From positions 182,278 through 246,277 of the forward strand of contig NMRA01000478.1 in assembly GCA_002633005.1 (NCBI GenBank): DNA of 64,000 nt. The letters are read 5' to 3'. The notes below the pieces were generated by a model. The model was given only the letters and a program-made list of their open reading frames with translations. It had not been told where the DNA came from and searched no databases. The position numbers and the translations under genes are program-made. This document shows positions 12,002 to 22,740 of this stretch, in pieces; position 1 is the stretch's first letter; every line of letters begins with the position of its first letter. Source of the DNA: Phoronis australis (Eukaryota; Phoronida; Phoronidae).

Positions 12002-15000
12002 GTGGAGCTTCGTTCAGGAACTAAGAAATCGACTTAGTATGATCACATGGCAATAAAATACAATGACACTACAACAAAGCAAGACCTTTACCAGCCCTGT
12101 GATTGACGCGTTGCATGCGTCAAGAGTTTTTTTACCAATATAGTAAAACACAGCATGTTGTTAAGTCACTATAGTTTACTCAGATTTACAAAGTCTGTGG
12201 TTGGTAGTTGTCTGATCTGATAGTATTTTGACGCTTTGTATTGAACCTTTTTTCCTCAAGGTTTTTTCTATATTTGTGTTATTTCAAAAGGATCTTTAAC
12301 AGAACCAGTACATTTTTGTAGTGTTTAGGTAGATTTAAATGGCCATACTAAGTGTCATGGGGCAATACTTACAGTTGTTCTGGCCAATGAGTATTTTAAA
12401 TGAAAATATATGTCTATGATTATTGTAGAAATTGCTTTCATATTGTTGTTGATTTCCTGTGAGAGACTATTATACTATCAATCAGTCCTAAATACATTGT
12501 CGATGATTCTGTGATGATTTAGTCTAATACATTCCAAAAGTAATTCGTTGGAAATGTTCAATGGATTTGTTTTGTTGATTTCCCTATAAATAAATTCATA
12601 TAATTTTGTAAGACCAATTTTTAGGTAAAAGATAAAAGATTAATATTATAATAGAAATGCTATAATACTGATTTCCTGTGTAAATCACTACAGTGTGTAG
12701 TTGAAGTGGCGTTAATGACAACATGTTGACTACGTTTTGAGAAAATCACAATATAGTATGTGTATTATAACTCTCAATCTTTTTCAATGTCACATTAAAC
12801 TCGAGATCATTAACTGATGATGCAGGTGAACTTAGGACCAATTGTACAAAACAGAAGAGTCAAACACAAAGTACATTCAAGCCACACGGTGCCACAAGAC
12901 AATCTGTTCATCTCTGTATCATGCTATCAGTAGAACATCAAGTACAATCCCACAAAGTTTGCACAACGTCTGGCCAATAATTTTTTGATCCCAGACGTTT
13001 ATGATTGAGAATCTTTGAATCATCTCGTGAAGTGTTGCGGCACTCCCCTCTCTCCTCATGGGCAAGCTCATCATCATCATTTGACTTCACTGGCTATTTG
13101 TTTTTTTTCCTTTTGCTGCCACAATGTTACAAGAAGATTCTACACTCGCTTTCATCTCGGTGCTGCAACAATTTGTTTAGCCATGGCTGACAGGCCACAT
13201 GGAACAACTCCTGGGTGACTCTTCAGTTTAGAAACCCTTGTTCTCAGTGGTTTGGTCTAAAAGTAGATGCCTGGCCTGTACTTTTCAGAACCCTGGTCGG
13301 GTGTACCTTCACGTCGTAGGTAACATGTTCGTTGAAGCTCGCCTCACATTAACAGTGAACTTGTTTCCTGAAATGACAGTAAATTCGTTTGTGAAACTAA
13401 ACTTATGCTTGATGCACATGTAGTGCTCATGGCAATTTAATGGAAATAATGCTATGTTGTTATTCAGTTTTGATACGAAAGTAACACAGTAACGACACAA
13501 AATGTGATTAATTCATTGCACCACACTTATTTTGTAACCTTTTTCACGTTTTATAAGTAAAAAGTTCATTACTGTTCGACACACCAAAATGCGTTCCCGA
13601 TCGTATAAACAAACACAAATTTGCGTTCCCGGTCGCTTATCGTTGCGTTCTCGATCGCATCTTTCAACAGAAAAGTGTCGAAAAATCAGAGATCCTGACA
13701 AAACTACAAAAGACAAGCGTTGCGTTATATTTTCACGCGTCATTTCTTCATAACTCCATGGTCAATTTATTGATTTAGTGCCAAAACTAACGGCAGTTTG
13801 CCAAAATGACATACAAATAACCTTGGGCTTAAAAGGGAACTGTATTTTATTCTGAATGAATTCTGGATAGTTTTCTATGAATTGTTGATTAATTTCACAA
13901 ATAATTCAACACCAAAAATTAAACTTATGTTCTCTAACGAAGCTCAAAAAATTACCGGCTTGGAGCGCTGCTTAGTCTCGTGACGTATTTGGCGGGGGCA
14001 AAGTCACTGTCCTGTGTTAGCGTGCAATCAATTAGCGTTTTTTATATTGTCGGAATAAGAAATTTTAGTGTGAAATTTCGGGTCACAAGGGATACCTGTT
14101 TGAGCCGAGGCAACACAACGTGATACCAAGTCATCGTCATCGTCAGACGAAAATTTGCCGGTGTAACTGGTGTCGGTGACTGTGCCGAGGGCAATGTGGA
14201 CTCTAGCCATCCAGTCAGCCAGTTGTCAGCCAATACTCCGGCAGCTCTGTAAACTTGAAGGGTTGGTAAATTACCGACTGTACCTGTATGAAGACTATCG
14301 TACCACTGTGTGTTGAGCTCCGTTAACCCCGAAATTTCAGACAGCCGTTGACTACCCGGGTATAGTTGACTCAGTTATGCTCGTCACCTAGTCGTAAAAC
14401 TTAGGCTACATCAACATATAAAGCTAACGGACCGGCGGGGGCGCATGCAAAATCTGATATAGTCACCCGACACTTCTATTGTTCGTTGCAGCCGTTTAAG
14501 TGGAAAACAATCAAATAAACGTCCTTTGGTAGCATAATTTGCCGCCTTTTTAACAAAGAAGTGTGTCGTCCGTTTCAAGAACAGCACGCTCGTGACACGG
14601 CGCACGCGCCATTTCATAAAAATTTGAGACGTCTTTCGGGACATCATAACAGGTTCGCNGCCAATCAGCGATCGCTTTCAGAATTCAGTGTTTTGACCAT
14701 GAATACGAATTGGCTTTTGTTTGGCACGCAAGTCAGGCAAATGTGAGTTTTATTTGTATGTTAGAACCGATTAACTGCAACATTATTTTGACTACAGTCC
14801 CCTTTTAAGCGATGCCTCAGTCAACGTAACTTTTCTTCTATAATTGGGAGAGAAACTAGCCTAAACCTCTACCTGCGCTTCCTAAATGTGTTACGCCTTG
14901 AAGACATGTCTCTGTTTTCACATTGGAAGTATAAACAACGAAAATTCATCAAATTTACTAGTCACCTTGCCTGGCTTCGCTTCTGGCGCCAAATTTTGTT

Positions 15001-15330
15001 CTCGATCGCTTTCCGGTCGTTCTCGATCGCGGGTTGGCCGGGGTGAAATGAATGATAGTGGAGCTGACCAGCGACTAGCACTAGTTCATCTAATTGCACG
15101 TGCATGGATCGGACTTCCCGGGGACCGCCACGACACCGGCCACCGTGGCTTTGGACAAACGCTACTGAATTTCTCCTTCTAAATCTGGATTTAAGCAAAA
15201 TACACATGCAAGCGTATCCAAATACAATTAAATGTATTTTCATGTGAAACCATTGACTTTGGTGAGTTCTTAGTTTTCTTGTAATGAGATCTACCCGATC
15301 AGGTAGAACTGCGTTTCAAGTCATACACTA

Positions 15331-16285
15331 CATAGGCGGATTTAGGGGGGGGGGGGAGCCCTCCCCNCCCCCCTTGGCTGCCGCAAAAAATAAAACAGTA
15401 AGAGCGTAGGGAAATGGTGAATTTATTAATTAACCCCGGTAATTAAAATTATACGAATGAAAAAAGATTTAAATGTGTGCAGTGTTAAATTCGGAACACG
15501 GCGCATTCGTAACGGAACTGTGGCTAAGTATAGGCTCTCCCGCGATATCCCAGGCGACCGGCAGTGGCGCTGCGCACTACGACTTCGTTTTCGTCGTCTG
15601 CTCCACTGTGCAATGAAGAAAATTTACTTCATTTTTGAAGAGAATGGAACCTGAGTGACGATGAAAAAACAAAAGCTGCTGGTAAGATGTGAATTTTAAT
15701 CGAAGCCTTAGTGAATCACTCAGAAACTCGCAATACTCTCTTTGTCAAACCTTGTCTTAAGACGATTTCCAAAGCAATCCCGTCATTATTGCCAACACGA
15801 AAAACGGATTTGGTCTTTTGGGCATTTGAAGACTATTTTAAATACGACAAATTTGTTAAGAATCGATGGCTCAAAATATAAAACGTGTAATAAGCATTAC
15901 GAAAAGAACTAGGTTTCGCGCGCAAACGCTGTGGACCATAAACAAGTAGGTCTTTTAGTATAAGATTAGTAGTAAAATCGTGGTGGTGTAGTGGTAACGC
16001 ACGCACTCTCTATCCGACAGGTCTTGAGTTCGAGTCTTTGGTACGTTGAGTTTTTCCTGTTTGACACGTTCTCCGTGTTTTTTTTTTCTTGGATAATACT
16101 TCAGGAATCAAGGAAAATGCTTGATTTTTAGAGGTAAAAACAGAAAAATTTCCTGGGCAAACCCCCCTCCCGACCTCCCCCCATTCGGTGCTATGCGCAT
16201 CTACAGTCGTGGTTCAGTTTGCGCAAATGCTTACAGCCGGACAAAACGTTGGGCCCCCCCTTGTGATATCCTAGATCCGCCACTG
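15331..16285 (-). mobile_element. E2b, internally deleted E2-family element, CACTA duplication
   Basis: Termini CATAGGCGGATTTAGG and (reverse complement) CAGTGGCGGATCTAGG, flanked by CACTA at 15326-15330 and 16286-16290. The E5 right copy (near 25063, minus strand) has the uninterrupted site with one CACTA. Its ends and flanking internal sequence match the longer E2 at 59480-61422 in inverted orientation, but about 0.9 kb holding the two genes of E2 is missing. One N lies in the C-tract at 15367. Confidence 0.88.
15980..16046 (+). other. tRNA-like block inside E2b
   Basis: The sequence resembles a tRNA with a D-arm (GTGT-AGTGGTAAC-GCAC, which pairs) and a B-box-like GAGTTCGAGTC. The anticodon stem does not pair and the T-stem is weak, so it is not a functional tRNA. 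The homologous block in E2 (59735-59808, minus strand) has a perfect GTGC/GCAC D-stem. It is probably a tRNA-derived internal segment of the element. Confidence 0.5.
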
Positions 16286-17049
16286 CACTATAAGCACCTG
16301 ACGATTCAAATTGGAAGCTCGCGTCGTATGACGTAGGCGATGCGAGCCTCATTTGCATATGTTAGTGACATCTGTTGGTTCATAAAACAGGATCATGCTC
16401 GAGTACATGCCTGGGAAGAGGCATCTTTTGGAAGGGTAAAGCATGTCCCTTCAAAGCATCCCAGTGCCAGTAATATGCAGTCTTTGAGGACCAAAGTGGT
16501 GCCATTTTATAGCTAAAGAGTTAATCATTCAAACATAATGCTTGGATTCCAGATAACTTGAACATTTACTTTTGAAATCACGTTAAAATGCGCTAAAACA
16601 GTTGTCCCTTTCTGGTTATCTCTTCCTGGTTTTACGACCAGGTGACGAGCAGAACTACCCGGGCTACGTGAAATTTCGGAGTCTAACGGTGCTCAACACA
16701 CGGTGCTACTGGTACCATAGCTGTATTTTGAAGATAGTCTTCATGCAGCTAGCTGGATGGCTAAGCCCCGGGATAAATCAACGCCACAGGAAAGAAAAAC
16801 GAAAAAGGTTGTGAGTGTGCACATGTTGATCTGTCGACTGGACTATGTACTTGCACGGCTAATGGCCTATATCTCTTTGTGCTGTACAGACTCAGTGACG
16901 GCACTAAAAACAGCGCTTGCAGTGGGACTTTACGGAACTAATAAATTTTTACTTTTCAAAGTAAAAAAGAAAAATACCGTGCACTATTTAAGAATATGTG
17001 GATGCCAGTAACCAATCTTTATACTTTCAAAATCTGTATCAAAATGCTG

Positions 17050-17265
17050 GAACATGTAGTTCAGGCCTCTTTTAAGGCACTCTTAGGTTCAGACTGAATG
17101 AATGTTTTTTTTAAACGAAAAATAGCATCCTTCACTCAACAAGCAATGGCAATTAGAACCGAAATTATGAGTATTTGATGAATTGGCGAGAGCATGGTGT
17201 TTGTATATTAATGTAATGGACTTTAGGTCCATGGCCATATGAGTTTTGAAATAAACGTTGTTTCA
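17050..17265 (+). mobile_element. LINE 3' tail, copy v
   Basis: Short 3' terminal piece of the same LINE as 3840-4975 and 62335-63625: the AAATTATGAGTATTTGA block, then CATGGCCATATGAGTTTTGAAATAAA with a polyadenylation-like AATAAA. Confidence 0.65.
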
Positions 17266-17600
17266 ATACAAATCGTAAGGGAATGCATTGTCTGCACGGC
17301 AGGTGGTCGGGGTGAGTGGAGCATAATTTCTCAATACAAGTAAAGGACGAGGTTAATTGTTCGTGAGAAAGGAATGTGGTTGGTGAGAAATGAGATGCGA
17401 TCATTGAGAAAACTAAGTGCGAATGGTGAGAATAGTACTTCAGCTCGTCATAGAAGTTCCTTACAAATGGACGCACTCTCTGAATGAGGATACGCACTAA
17501 TTTTCCAGTTGCACCTACCCACCGTGAAACTTACTGCAGTCTACCTGTCACCAATAAGTCCGTCAATGAGCTGCTCTCGTTGAAAACAGTCGAAACTAAG
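17266..17600 (+). repeat. segment duplicated at 63650-64000
   Basis: Similarity with 63650-64000 continues about 330 bp beyond the LINE 3' end (shared GTCTGCACGGC, GGTGAGAAATGAGAT-like and CACCAATAAGTC blocks). This could be duplicated flank, or the true LINE 3' end may lie further out. Confidence 0.6.
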
Positions 17601-18641
17601 TGACTGGCATGTCGCGGTTTATCAGTTATTTTAATTTGTAAGGATTAAGCTCCCAGTTCTACGCGACAACCTTATCGATAAATCACAATAGACACGACAG
17701 ACATTTACGCTAAGAGAAAATAAGCCAAATGATTAAGTGAGATACCAAAGGTTGAAAACTGTCACGGAAATGCTAGATAACAATATTTTTATCAAAACTA
17801 ACGTAATCGACCAGTTCGCAGAGCCCAGGTGAGTCACTGTTCATCAATGTTTGTATATGAAACAGGTAGGCCTTCCCAACAAGTCACCGCTCAAGAATAG
17901 TGACTGGTGTGAGACCTCAACAGACAGACAGCAACAGGTATTTAAAGAAAACCTTATCAAACGGCTCTTAAACCGCCTTCTATCACAAAAATCAACTTCT
18001 GAAACCAAATTCAAAATTTGTTCCCCAGTAATTGTGTTCCTGGTAATTGAAATTGGAGGTGCAGGGAATTCCATATGGCTGTGAAAATCTAGAAGTTCGT
18101 TATTGCTTGAGTTTAGGCTCTACATGTTGGCTCGTCACAGCTTGTCCTTTTATTCATCTAGCATGGCCTCAAGGAATAGCAAACCGTCAGTTCTTTGCAC
18201 ACTCAGAAAAGCTTCTCACCTGAGTGAGGAACGAATTCAGACTAGTTATAAATCGGTAAGAGCTGTAAATCAAACGACTGCTTCTTGGACAGAATGTGGG
18301 TTTGTGAGCCAAGGAAAGAGAATAATCGAATATAACTTGTAATTCCGGTGACTGCTGCATTCAAACGACAGCGAGTTACCATGGTTTCTTCATTGCGTGA
18401 ACTTCGCTCATTCAACGCGGATTCTTAAATATTCTACCCGCCACCCAACTCACCAATTAATAATGCACAGCCTATTTTAAATTGTTTTGTCCGAATTTTC
18501 CAAAACATTTGCCCGAACTTACGTGATTGGTACCCTGACGTGCGCCTGGTGACTTTAAATAATAATAGTATAAATCACTGATGTAATGACTGCAATCTGC
18601 TGTGTCCGGAAGTCACCATTTGAATGATATAATCAATTATA
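17601..18641. other. no recognised feature
   Basis: Opposing open frames at 17844-18084 overlap each other and have no domain. Nothing else stands out. Confidence 0.35.
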
Positions 18642-19137
18642 CAGTGGCGTTCAGGTATCTGGGGCCCGGTCTCCAATCTCCGTACTCAGACTCGAATCAT
18701 ACTCAAACTCACACTTCATACTCAACTCGAGTACAGACTTATTCAATGTCATACTCAAAATAATCTGTACTCGAGATTTCGAGCACATACTCAATTTTCG
18801 AGTATACTCGAACTGAAGTGTATCTCATCTATATTTCGAGTACGATTTTGAGTAAAATTCTGAGTATATGCTCCATATTTCAAGTTTGGTCTGGCAGTGT
18901 GCTTGAAATCGTACTCGAAAGTGAATACGAGCGGGTGAAAAAATATCGAAAGGCCATCGAGAGATATAGCAAATCTAAAAAAATAAGTCCTCTTACCACA
19001 TTTCAGCGCTTTAATTTCAGTTCAGAGATAATAGTTTTCATTTTAAATCTTTTTATTCTTCACCTTATGAACCCTCCGTCTGAGCACAGATTATAGCTCA
19101 AGAAATTGTCCGCTAAGAATGGGGAAACGGTGTTGAT

Positions 19138-19272
19138 ATGGCGTGTGTAGCGCCGACAGTCGTTATGCTGTTCCAGAATAATATCCCGTCATTTTTGGCA
19201 TGTCCTAAGCCGAAAAATGATGTTGAAAAGCGTAAACTATGGATCAAACTGTACGGCCACACGAGCAGCTGA
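19138..19272 (+). pseudogene. possible THAP remnant in E3
   Basis: A 44-codon frame begins M-A-C-V-A-P and contains I-P-S-F, then a P-K-x-K-N-D-V-E-K-R-K-L-W-I segment. Spacing and residues resemble the first half of a THAP finger (C-x-x-P, S-F-x-x-x-P-K, R-x-x-W), but the second Cys is missing and the frame stops before the C-x2-H part. If correct, E3 also once carried a THAP protein. Confidence 0.35.
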
Positions 19273-19992
19273 ACTTAGCGATGTTGCTTGATAACTCGAT
19301 GGCTATAATAAACACAAATATATTAGTTCCAAGATACGCACTTTTCAGCTTGGTGGCTGTGGTGCAGGGCTATCTCAGATTTTGACTCCCGAGTTTCCTA
19401 CGTCTGGCCGCCTTTGTCTCGGCACCTGCTGGATCTCAGCACTCTAGCGGTAGTCCCCGGAAATTGTTGTTTTCAAGGACATTTTTATTTTATGTTTTTT
19501 TATTTATTTCAACCTAATGGACATTATTTTGTTTCGTATCAGAGGTACATTTTTGTTATTCATAAACCGTAGGCTGGCGTTCAACTGAAAATTCAGAGAT
19601 TCGATCGGCACAGGGAAGGACACTGGATTACTGCCGGAACTCAAAGCATTGGTCGAGCTGTTGTCACTAAAAATAAACTGTTGAATTACTTTTTGACGTG
19701 TACCTCTAGTATACACTATGTCTGTAGAGTTAGACAGAGCTCATTTTGAAGTTGTTCAAACATGATATTTAGATTTATGAAGCTTTAAAAAATTGAGTTA
19801 TTTTTGTAAATACCCTATTTTTGCAACTACCACACCAGACTTGTAATCTTTTGTAACCATACCACGACTTAGTGATCATGCTACCTTCAAAATTAAATGA
19901 AAGCTAACTTTATGGAATGAAACTACAAAAATGCCAAGTTCATAAGAAAGTAGGCCTAATTGAAATGTCTTAATGGTGCAAACGGACAATTC

Positions 19993-20317
19993 CATAGGCG
20001 GATTTGGGGGGGGNNNNNGGGGGCAAGCAAATGAAACAAAAAGAGCGTGAAGCGTGAGGAAATATTGAGTTCAATAACTCAATAACTAGGACCGGTAGCG
20101 GAAGAGGGGGGCTCAGACTCTAGATCGCGGCGGAATCGTATTCCTGTTTTTTTTTTAGTCCACCGATAGATTTTCTGAACAGAAGGTCCAACGGTCTACA
20201 TCCCTGGCCCCTGCAACTTTCGGGCCACCTGTGCACATACAATCGCACTTTGCCCAATTCCACGAGGCAACACATATTGGGCCCCTCCCGGTGGTATCCT
20301 AGATTCGTCACCGTCTG
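19993..20317. mobile_element. E2c, short E2-family MITE with AATTC duplication
   Basis: Starts CATAGGCGGATTTGG and ends with CCTAGATTCGTCACCG then CTG, matching E2 termini with small changes. Both sides carry AATTC (19988-19992 and 20318-20322). A run of Ns (20014-20018) lies in the G-tract. It is a deletion derivative without genes. Confidence 0.85.
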
Positions 20318-21046
20318 AATTCCAGACATTAATTTGACTTAGACTCAGCCCTAGACTTACCGGAGCTAACTGTTTGCCAAGGACGAGATGAGTGTGTACC
20401 TGAGCTATATGAACCTGAATTTTTTTATCAAAATATTTCGTTAGAAGATTAGAAAAGCGTAAACAGTGCCATCGAGTCTACCTAATCAAAGACTATAGGG
20501 CAAGTGCCGTCTGTAATCTATGACCTACTTTACTCCAGGAGTCCCACCAGTTGTGACCTATTTTTCATTTGGCGAAATTTAGCAGACGACAGAATAAAAA
20601 TATCGGTGAATCTTCACTGATTTCATTCGAAAGATCATGAAATCTATGGAATAGTACAGATAATTCGACTTTAAGGTACATACCCAGATTTACATGAACA
20701 TATCGTATCAGTGGCCTTGTCATTTTTCAGGTGAAGGTGGCCCCGAGGCCGAGGGGTTCTTCGGATTTTCGCTGGCTCCTCGAGCACTTACTTTTTCATC
20801 GTCACCTTTACAGATTCCCATATCATGAACGTGCGATTCTCTGTTGAAAAGCATCGCCTCTTGTCTCTGTCGAAGCGTTTTTAAATAGTGCAAAAACACT
20901 CATCGATTCCACCAGGAATGTCGTTTAGCGACAGTGTATTTGCCTCTGACATCTCGTTCGATTGTCGGGTATATCATGTGACTTTTCGCGTAGGGGCAGA
21001 GCTTGCGATAGGTCAATTTCGGGAGATGAGGAACTCAATAAGTTAA

Positions 21047-21205
21047 AGGCGAAGGCAACCCTTTTTCCATGTCATTTTGAGCTAAAATAAGGTTGGTTGG
21101 TTATCCTAGACATATTTTCCACTTAATTACTGCTTTTCGTAACTTCATAAATTACTCGTCCGCTACTCCGGAAGTGACGTTTTAGGAGGCAAGCATTTCC
21201 CGCCA
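21047..21205 (+). repeat. left terminal inverted repeat of K5
   Basis: About 158 bp, nearly identical in reverse complement to 22583-22740; differences are a few substitutions and one base in the T-tract near 21063. Confidence 0.93.
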
Positions 21206-21381
21206 CTTGGTTTTGCGTTGACTTTACCGTGCGAATCTGTTCTATTCTACTTTTGTTTTGTGCTGTTTTTCAACAATTGTCGCCACCACTTTCCATCGGC
21301 GAGTATTCTGCGGCAAGATAGGTTAGTAGAGAACTCAACTACGTTGGATTTAGGGATTGTTTAGTGTGTTGTAAGCTGAAA

Positions 21382-21777
21382 ATGGCTGGAGTCGGTGACC
21401 CGTATCACAGTGACAGTAGTGTGAGTGACGGAGACCTTGTTCACAGCAGTGGTGACGAGGAATTTTTTCACGGACATTCAGTGGGTGGGTACATGTTTGA
21501 GCCCGAGTATAACGAGGCAGAGTACGCACAGGCACAGGCAGCTGTTGAGAGAAACGAGGCGGCTACTGAGGACAGACATGGTGACACATCTTGGTGCAAA
21601 TGCACTGTGTGCGTTGTTATGCCTACCTCAATGGAATGCTTGTGCTGTTCAGAGTTCGATGAGGCCAAGCCACTACTGGACATGGTTAAGTGGACCTCCG
21701 GCATACCACGGACAGAGGAACAACTGTCCCACTTGCCAGAGTGTCCCGCGACACACTCCCACTGGATGGTGACCTGA
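21382..21777 (+). CDS. P2X7-receptor C-terminal-domain-like protein, truncated
   Basis: 131 residues from ATG 21382. The N-terminal half is acidic and Ser-rich (D-S-S-V-S-D-G-D), followed by G-Y-M-F-E-P-E-Y near residues 36-43 and an Ala/Glu helix. Then comes WCKCTVCVVMPTSMECLCC, matching the W-C-x-C-x2-C-x2-M-P-T-x-x-E-C-x-C-C signature of the P2X7 cytoplasmic 'ballast' domain, also found in many invertebrate proteins without a P2X channel. The rest of that domain is missing. From about 21680 the frame reads antisense to the THAP gene's second zinc motif, so the last 30 residues are probably a deletion-junction artefact. The first ATG of the frame (21364) is less likely, because 21382 gives M-A-G like K3's M-A-T. 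Its role in the element is unknown. Confidence 0.65.
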   Translation: MAGVGDPYHSDSSVSDGDLVHSSGDEEFFHGHSVGGYMFEPEYNEAEYAQAQAAVERNEAATEDRHGDTSWCKCTVCVVMPTSMECLCCSEFDEAKPLLDMVKWTSGIPRTEEQLSHLPECPATHSHWMVT

Positions 21778-22475
21778 GCACCCAAACTGCTTACATCGTG
21801 TCGTGTGACTCCCTCGCCACACACCTGGCACCTTCTAAATAGCTCCAACACTTTAGACAAGTCCACAATAAACTTATCAAAGTTTGGCTCACCGATCTGT
21901 TCACTGGACGACGAACTGTCCTCTTCACTGGGTGCCGAACTGAGCCTGTAATCACTCTCACTACTCAATATCGCTGCAGGGCTGCTTAGAGGCTCTGGGC
22001 TAGAGAAAACAGCACATGGCGAATCACTACTGGTTCCAGGAATTGCACGATCTGGGGTACGTTCGGAGGCACGGGTGACAGTAGATGAAGTGCCTCCACT
22101 GGCTCCAGCCACTGTACTGGCCACAGCTCGCGAGGCTTCTCGCTTCAAAAACGCATTTCTCGGGGGTGGCGACGGGGCACTGCCGGGAATCAACACAAAC
22201 GGAATGGCATCCTTCTTCAGACGTTGTTTCGCAGGGACCTTCATCATTTCAGCGTACAAATCCCTTTCGTAATAGGACGGCAGAAAGTGCTTGCCACACA
22301 CACGGTAATTCTCCACTGCGTTGTACGTTGCGTGGACGGGTAACGCTGTGTTCTTCACACGAACGAGCCAAATACGGCGAAGTGTGTCATCCATCGGAAA
22401 GCGATGCAAAGGTACTCCCAAAGCGCGCGTGAGCCGATAATTAGTACATCCTGGTACGCAGCAACAGCGTGGCAT
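21468..22475 (-). CDS. THAP-domain protein of K5 (transposase N-terminus)
   Basis: 335 codons. Residues 1-95 form a complete THAP zinc finger: C6 and C10 (C-V-P-G-C), H-R-F-P at 24-27, W36, C60-x2-H63, then F64 and P66, and an A-I-P-F-V-L block near 90 equivalent to the AVPTIF motif. All zinc ligands are intact. A Ser/Pro-rich linker (about 100-190) follows. A second Cys motif (C-Q-V-C-G near 217, then W-E-C-x-x-G-H and W-D-S) resembles the segment that precedes the catalytic core in THAP transposases. After that the frame runs antisense through the partner gene (about 265-335), so the natural C-terminus and the DDE core are deleted. The product may bind the element's own long TIRs; that is inference. 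Confidence 0.75.
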   Translation of the reverse strand: MPRCCCVPGCTNYRLTRALGVPLHRFPMDDTLRRIWLVRVKNTALPVHATYNAVENYRVCGKHFLPSYYERDLYAEMMKVPAKQRLKKDAIPFVLIPGSAPSPPPRNAFLKREASRAVASTVAGASGGTSSTVTRASERTPDRAIPGTSSDSPCAVFSSPEPLSSPAAILSSESDYRLSSAPSEEDSSSSSEQIGEPNFDKFIVDLSKVLELFRRCQVCGEGVTRHDVSSLGAQVTIQWECVAGHSGKWDSCSSVRGMPEVHLTMSSSGLASSNSEQHKHSIEVGITTHTVHLHQDVSPCLSSVAASFLSTAACACAYSASLYSGSNMYPPTECP

Positions 22476-22582
22476 GTTGACTGACTAGTAAATGAAAGCA
22501 AACGACGACGGAACTTAACACAACCGAGGTAGAACAATGACTGACTCGACAGCTCTCACATTCAGACTATATGAAAAGAAAT

Positions 22583-22740
22583 TGGCGCGAAATGCTTGCC
22601 TCCTAAAACGTCACTTCCGGAGTAGCGGACGAGTAATTAATAAAATTACGAAAAGCTGTAATTAAGTGGAAAATATGTCTAGGATAACCAACAAACCTTA
22701 TTTTAGCTCAAAATGACATGGAAAAAGGTTGCCTTCGCCT
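22583..22740 (-). repeat. right terminal inverted repeat of K5
   Basis: Inverted copy of 21047-21205. It ends GCCTTCGCCT followed by TTAA. The THAP ATG at 22475 lies just inside it, so the repeat probably contains the promoter. Confidence 0.93.

Larger units (their letters stand above)
11180..15045 (+). mobile_element. E1, 3.87-kb TIR transposon with AAAT target duplication
   Basis: Both ends carry an inverted repeat of about 50 bp beginning CACC(A/C)CGGCCAACCCGCGAT. AAAT flanks it (11176-11179 and 15046-15049). The E5 right copy gives the empty site: there (minus strand, near 27530-27545) the same flanks GCCGCACGTC and GAATCATAGCGG are joined through a single CAAATG. Copies of a GCGATCG(G/T/A)GAACG motif lie just inside each end (11577-11640; 13594-13655, inverted). 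A second, partial copy starts at 52936. The interior shows no transposase core, so it is probably non-autonomous or heavily decayed. The superfamily is undetermined; a 4-bp duplication with CAC ends would fit Chapaev-like elements, as a weak inference. Confidence 0.8.
8500..16635 (-). mobile_element. E5 left copy, large TIR element in inverted orientation
   Basis: This segment is the inverted paralogue of 24725-30422. Three blocks align: 8500-10000 with 28940-30095, 10200-11179 with 27550-28410, and 15046-16635 (minus the E2b insert) with 24725-25225. The inner end keeps the terminal repeat (GGTTATCTCTTCCTGG, to 16635). The outer end near 8500 is truncated. After removing E1 (11180-15045) and E2b (15331-16285) the copy is about 3.3 kb, matching the right copy once its LINE sequence is removed. 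Coding potential is broken. Confidence 0.75.
21047..22740. mobile_element. K5, TTAA-type THAP/P2X7C two-gene element with long TIRs
   Basis: Flanked by TTAA at 21043-21046 and 22741-22744. The inverted repeats are about 158 bp (21047-21205 and 22583-22740), start AGGCGAAGGCAACC and are nearly identical, so the insertion is young compared with others here. TTAA plus AGGRR ends match the published terminus of Xenopus T2/Kolobok elements (TTAAAGGRR). It holds a THAP gene on minus and a P2X7-C-like gene on plus, convergent and overlapping in their 3' parts. No DDE transposase core fits into 1.7 kb, so this is an internally deleted, non-autonomous member. Confidence 0.9.

Noticed and set aside
15980-16046. 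Functional tRNA gene
   Set aside because: The anticodon stem cannot form and the T-stem is mostly mismatched; the same block recurs in another copy of the element.
15331-16285. E2 family as a Transib/ProtoRAG element
   Set aside because: The 5-bp duplication and two convergent genes recall ProtoRAG, but the tips are not CACTATG-like, and the recognisable genes are THAP and F-E-P proteins, not RAG-like.
17844-18084. Overlapping sense/antisense frames of 76-77 codons
   Set aside because: Mirror frames without any domain; chance openness on both strands.
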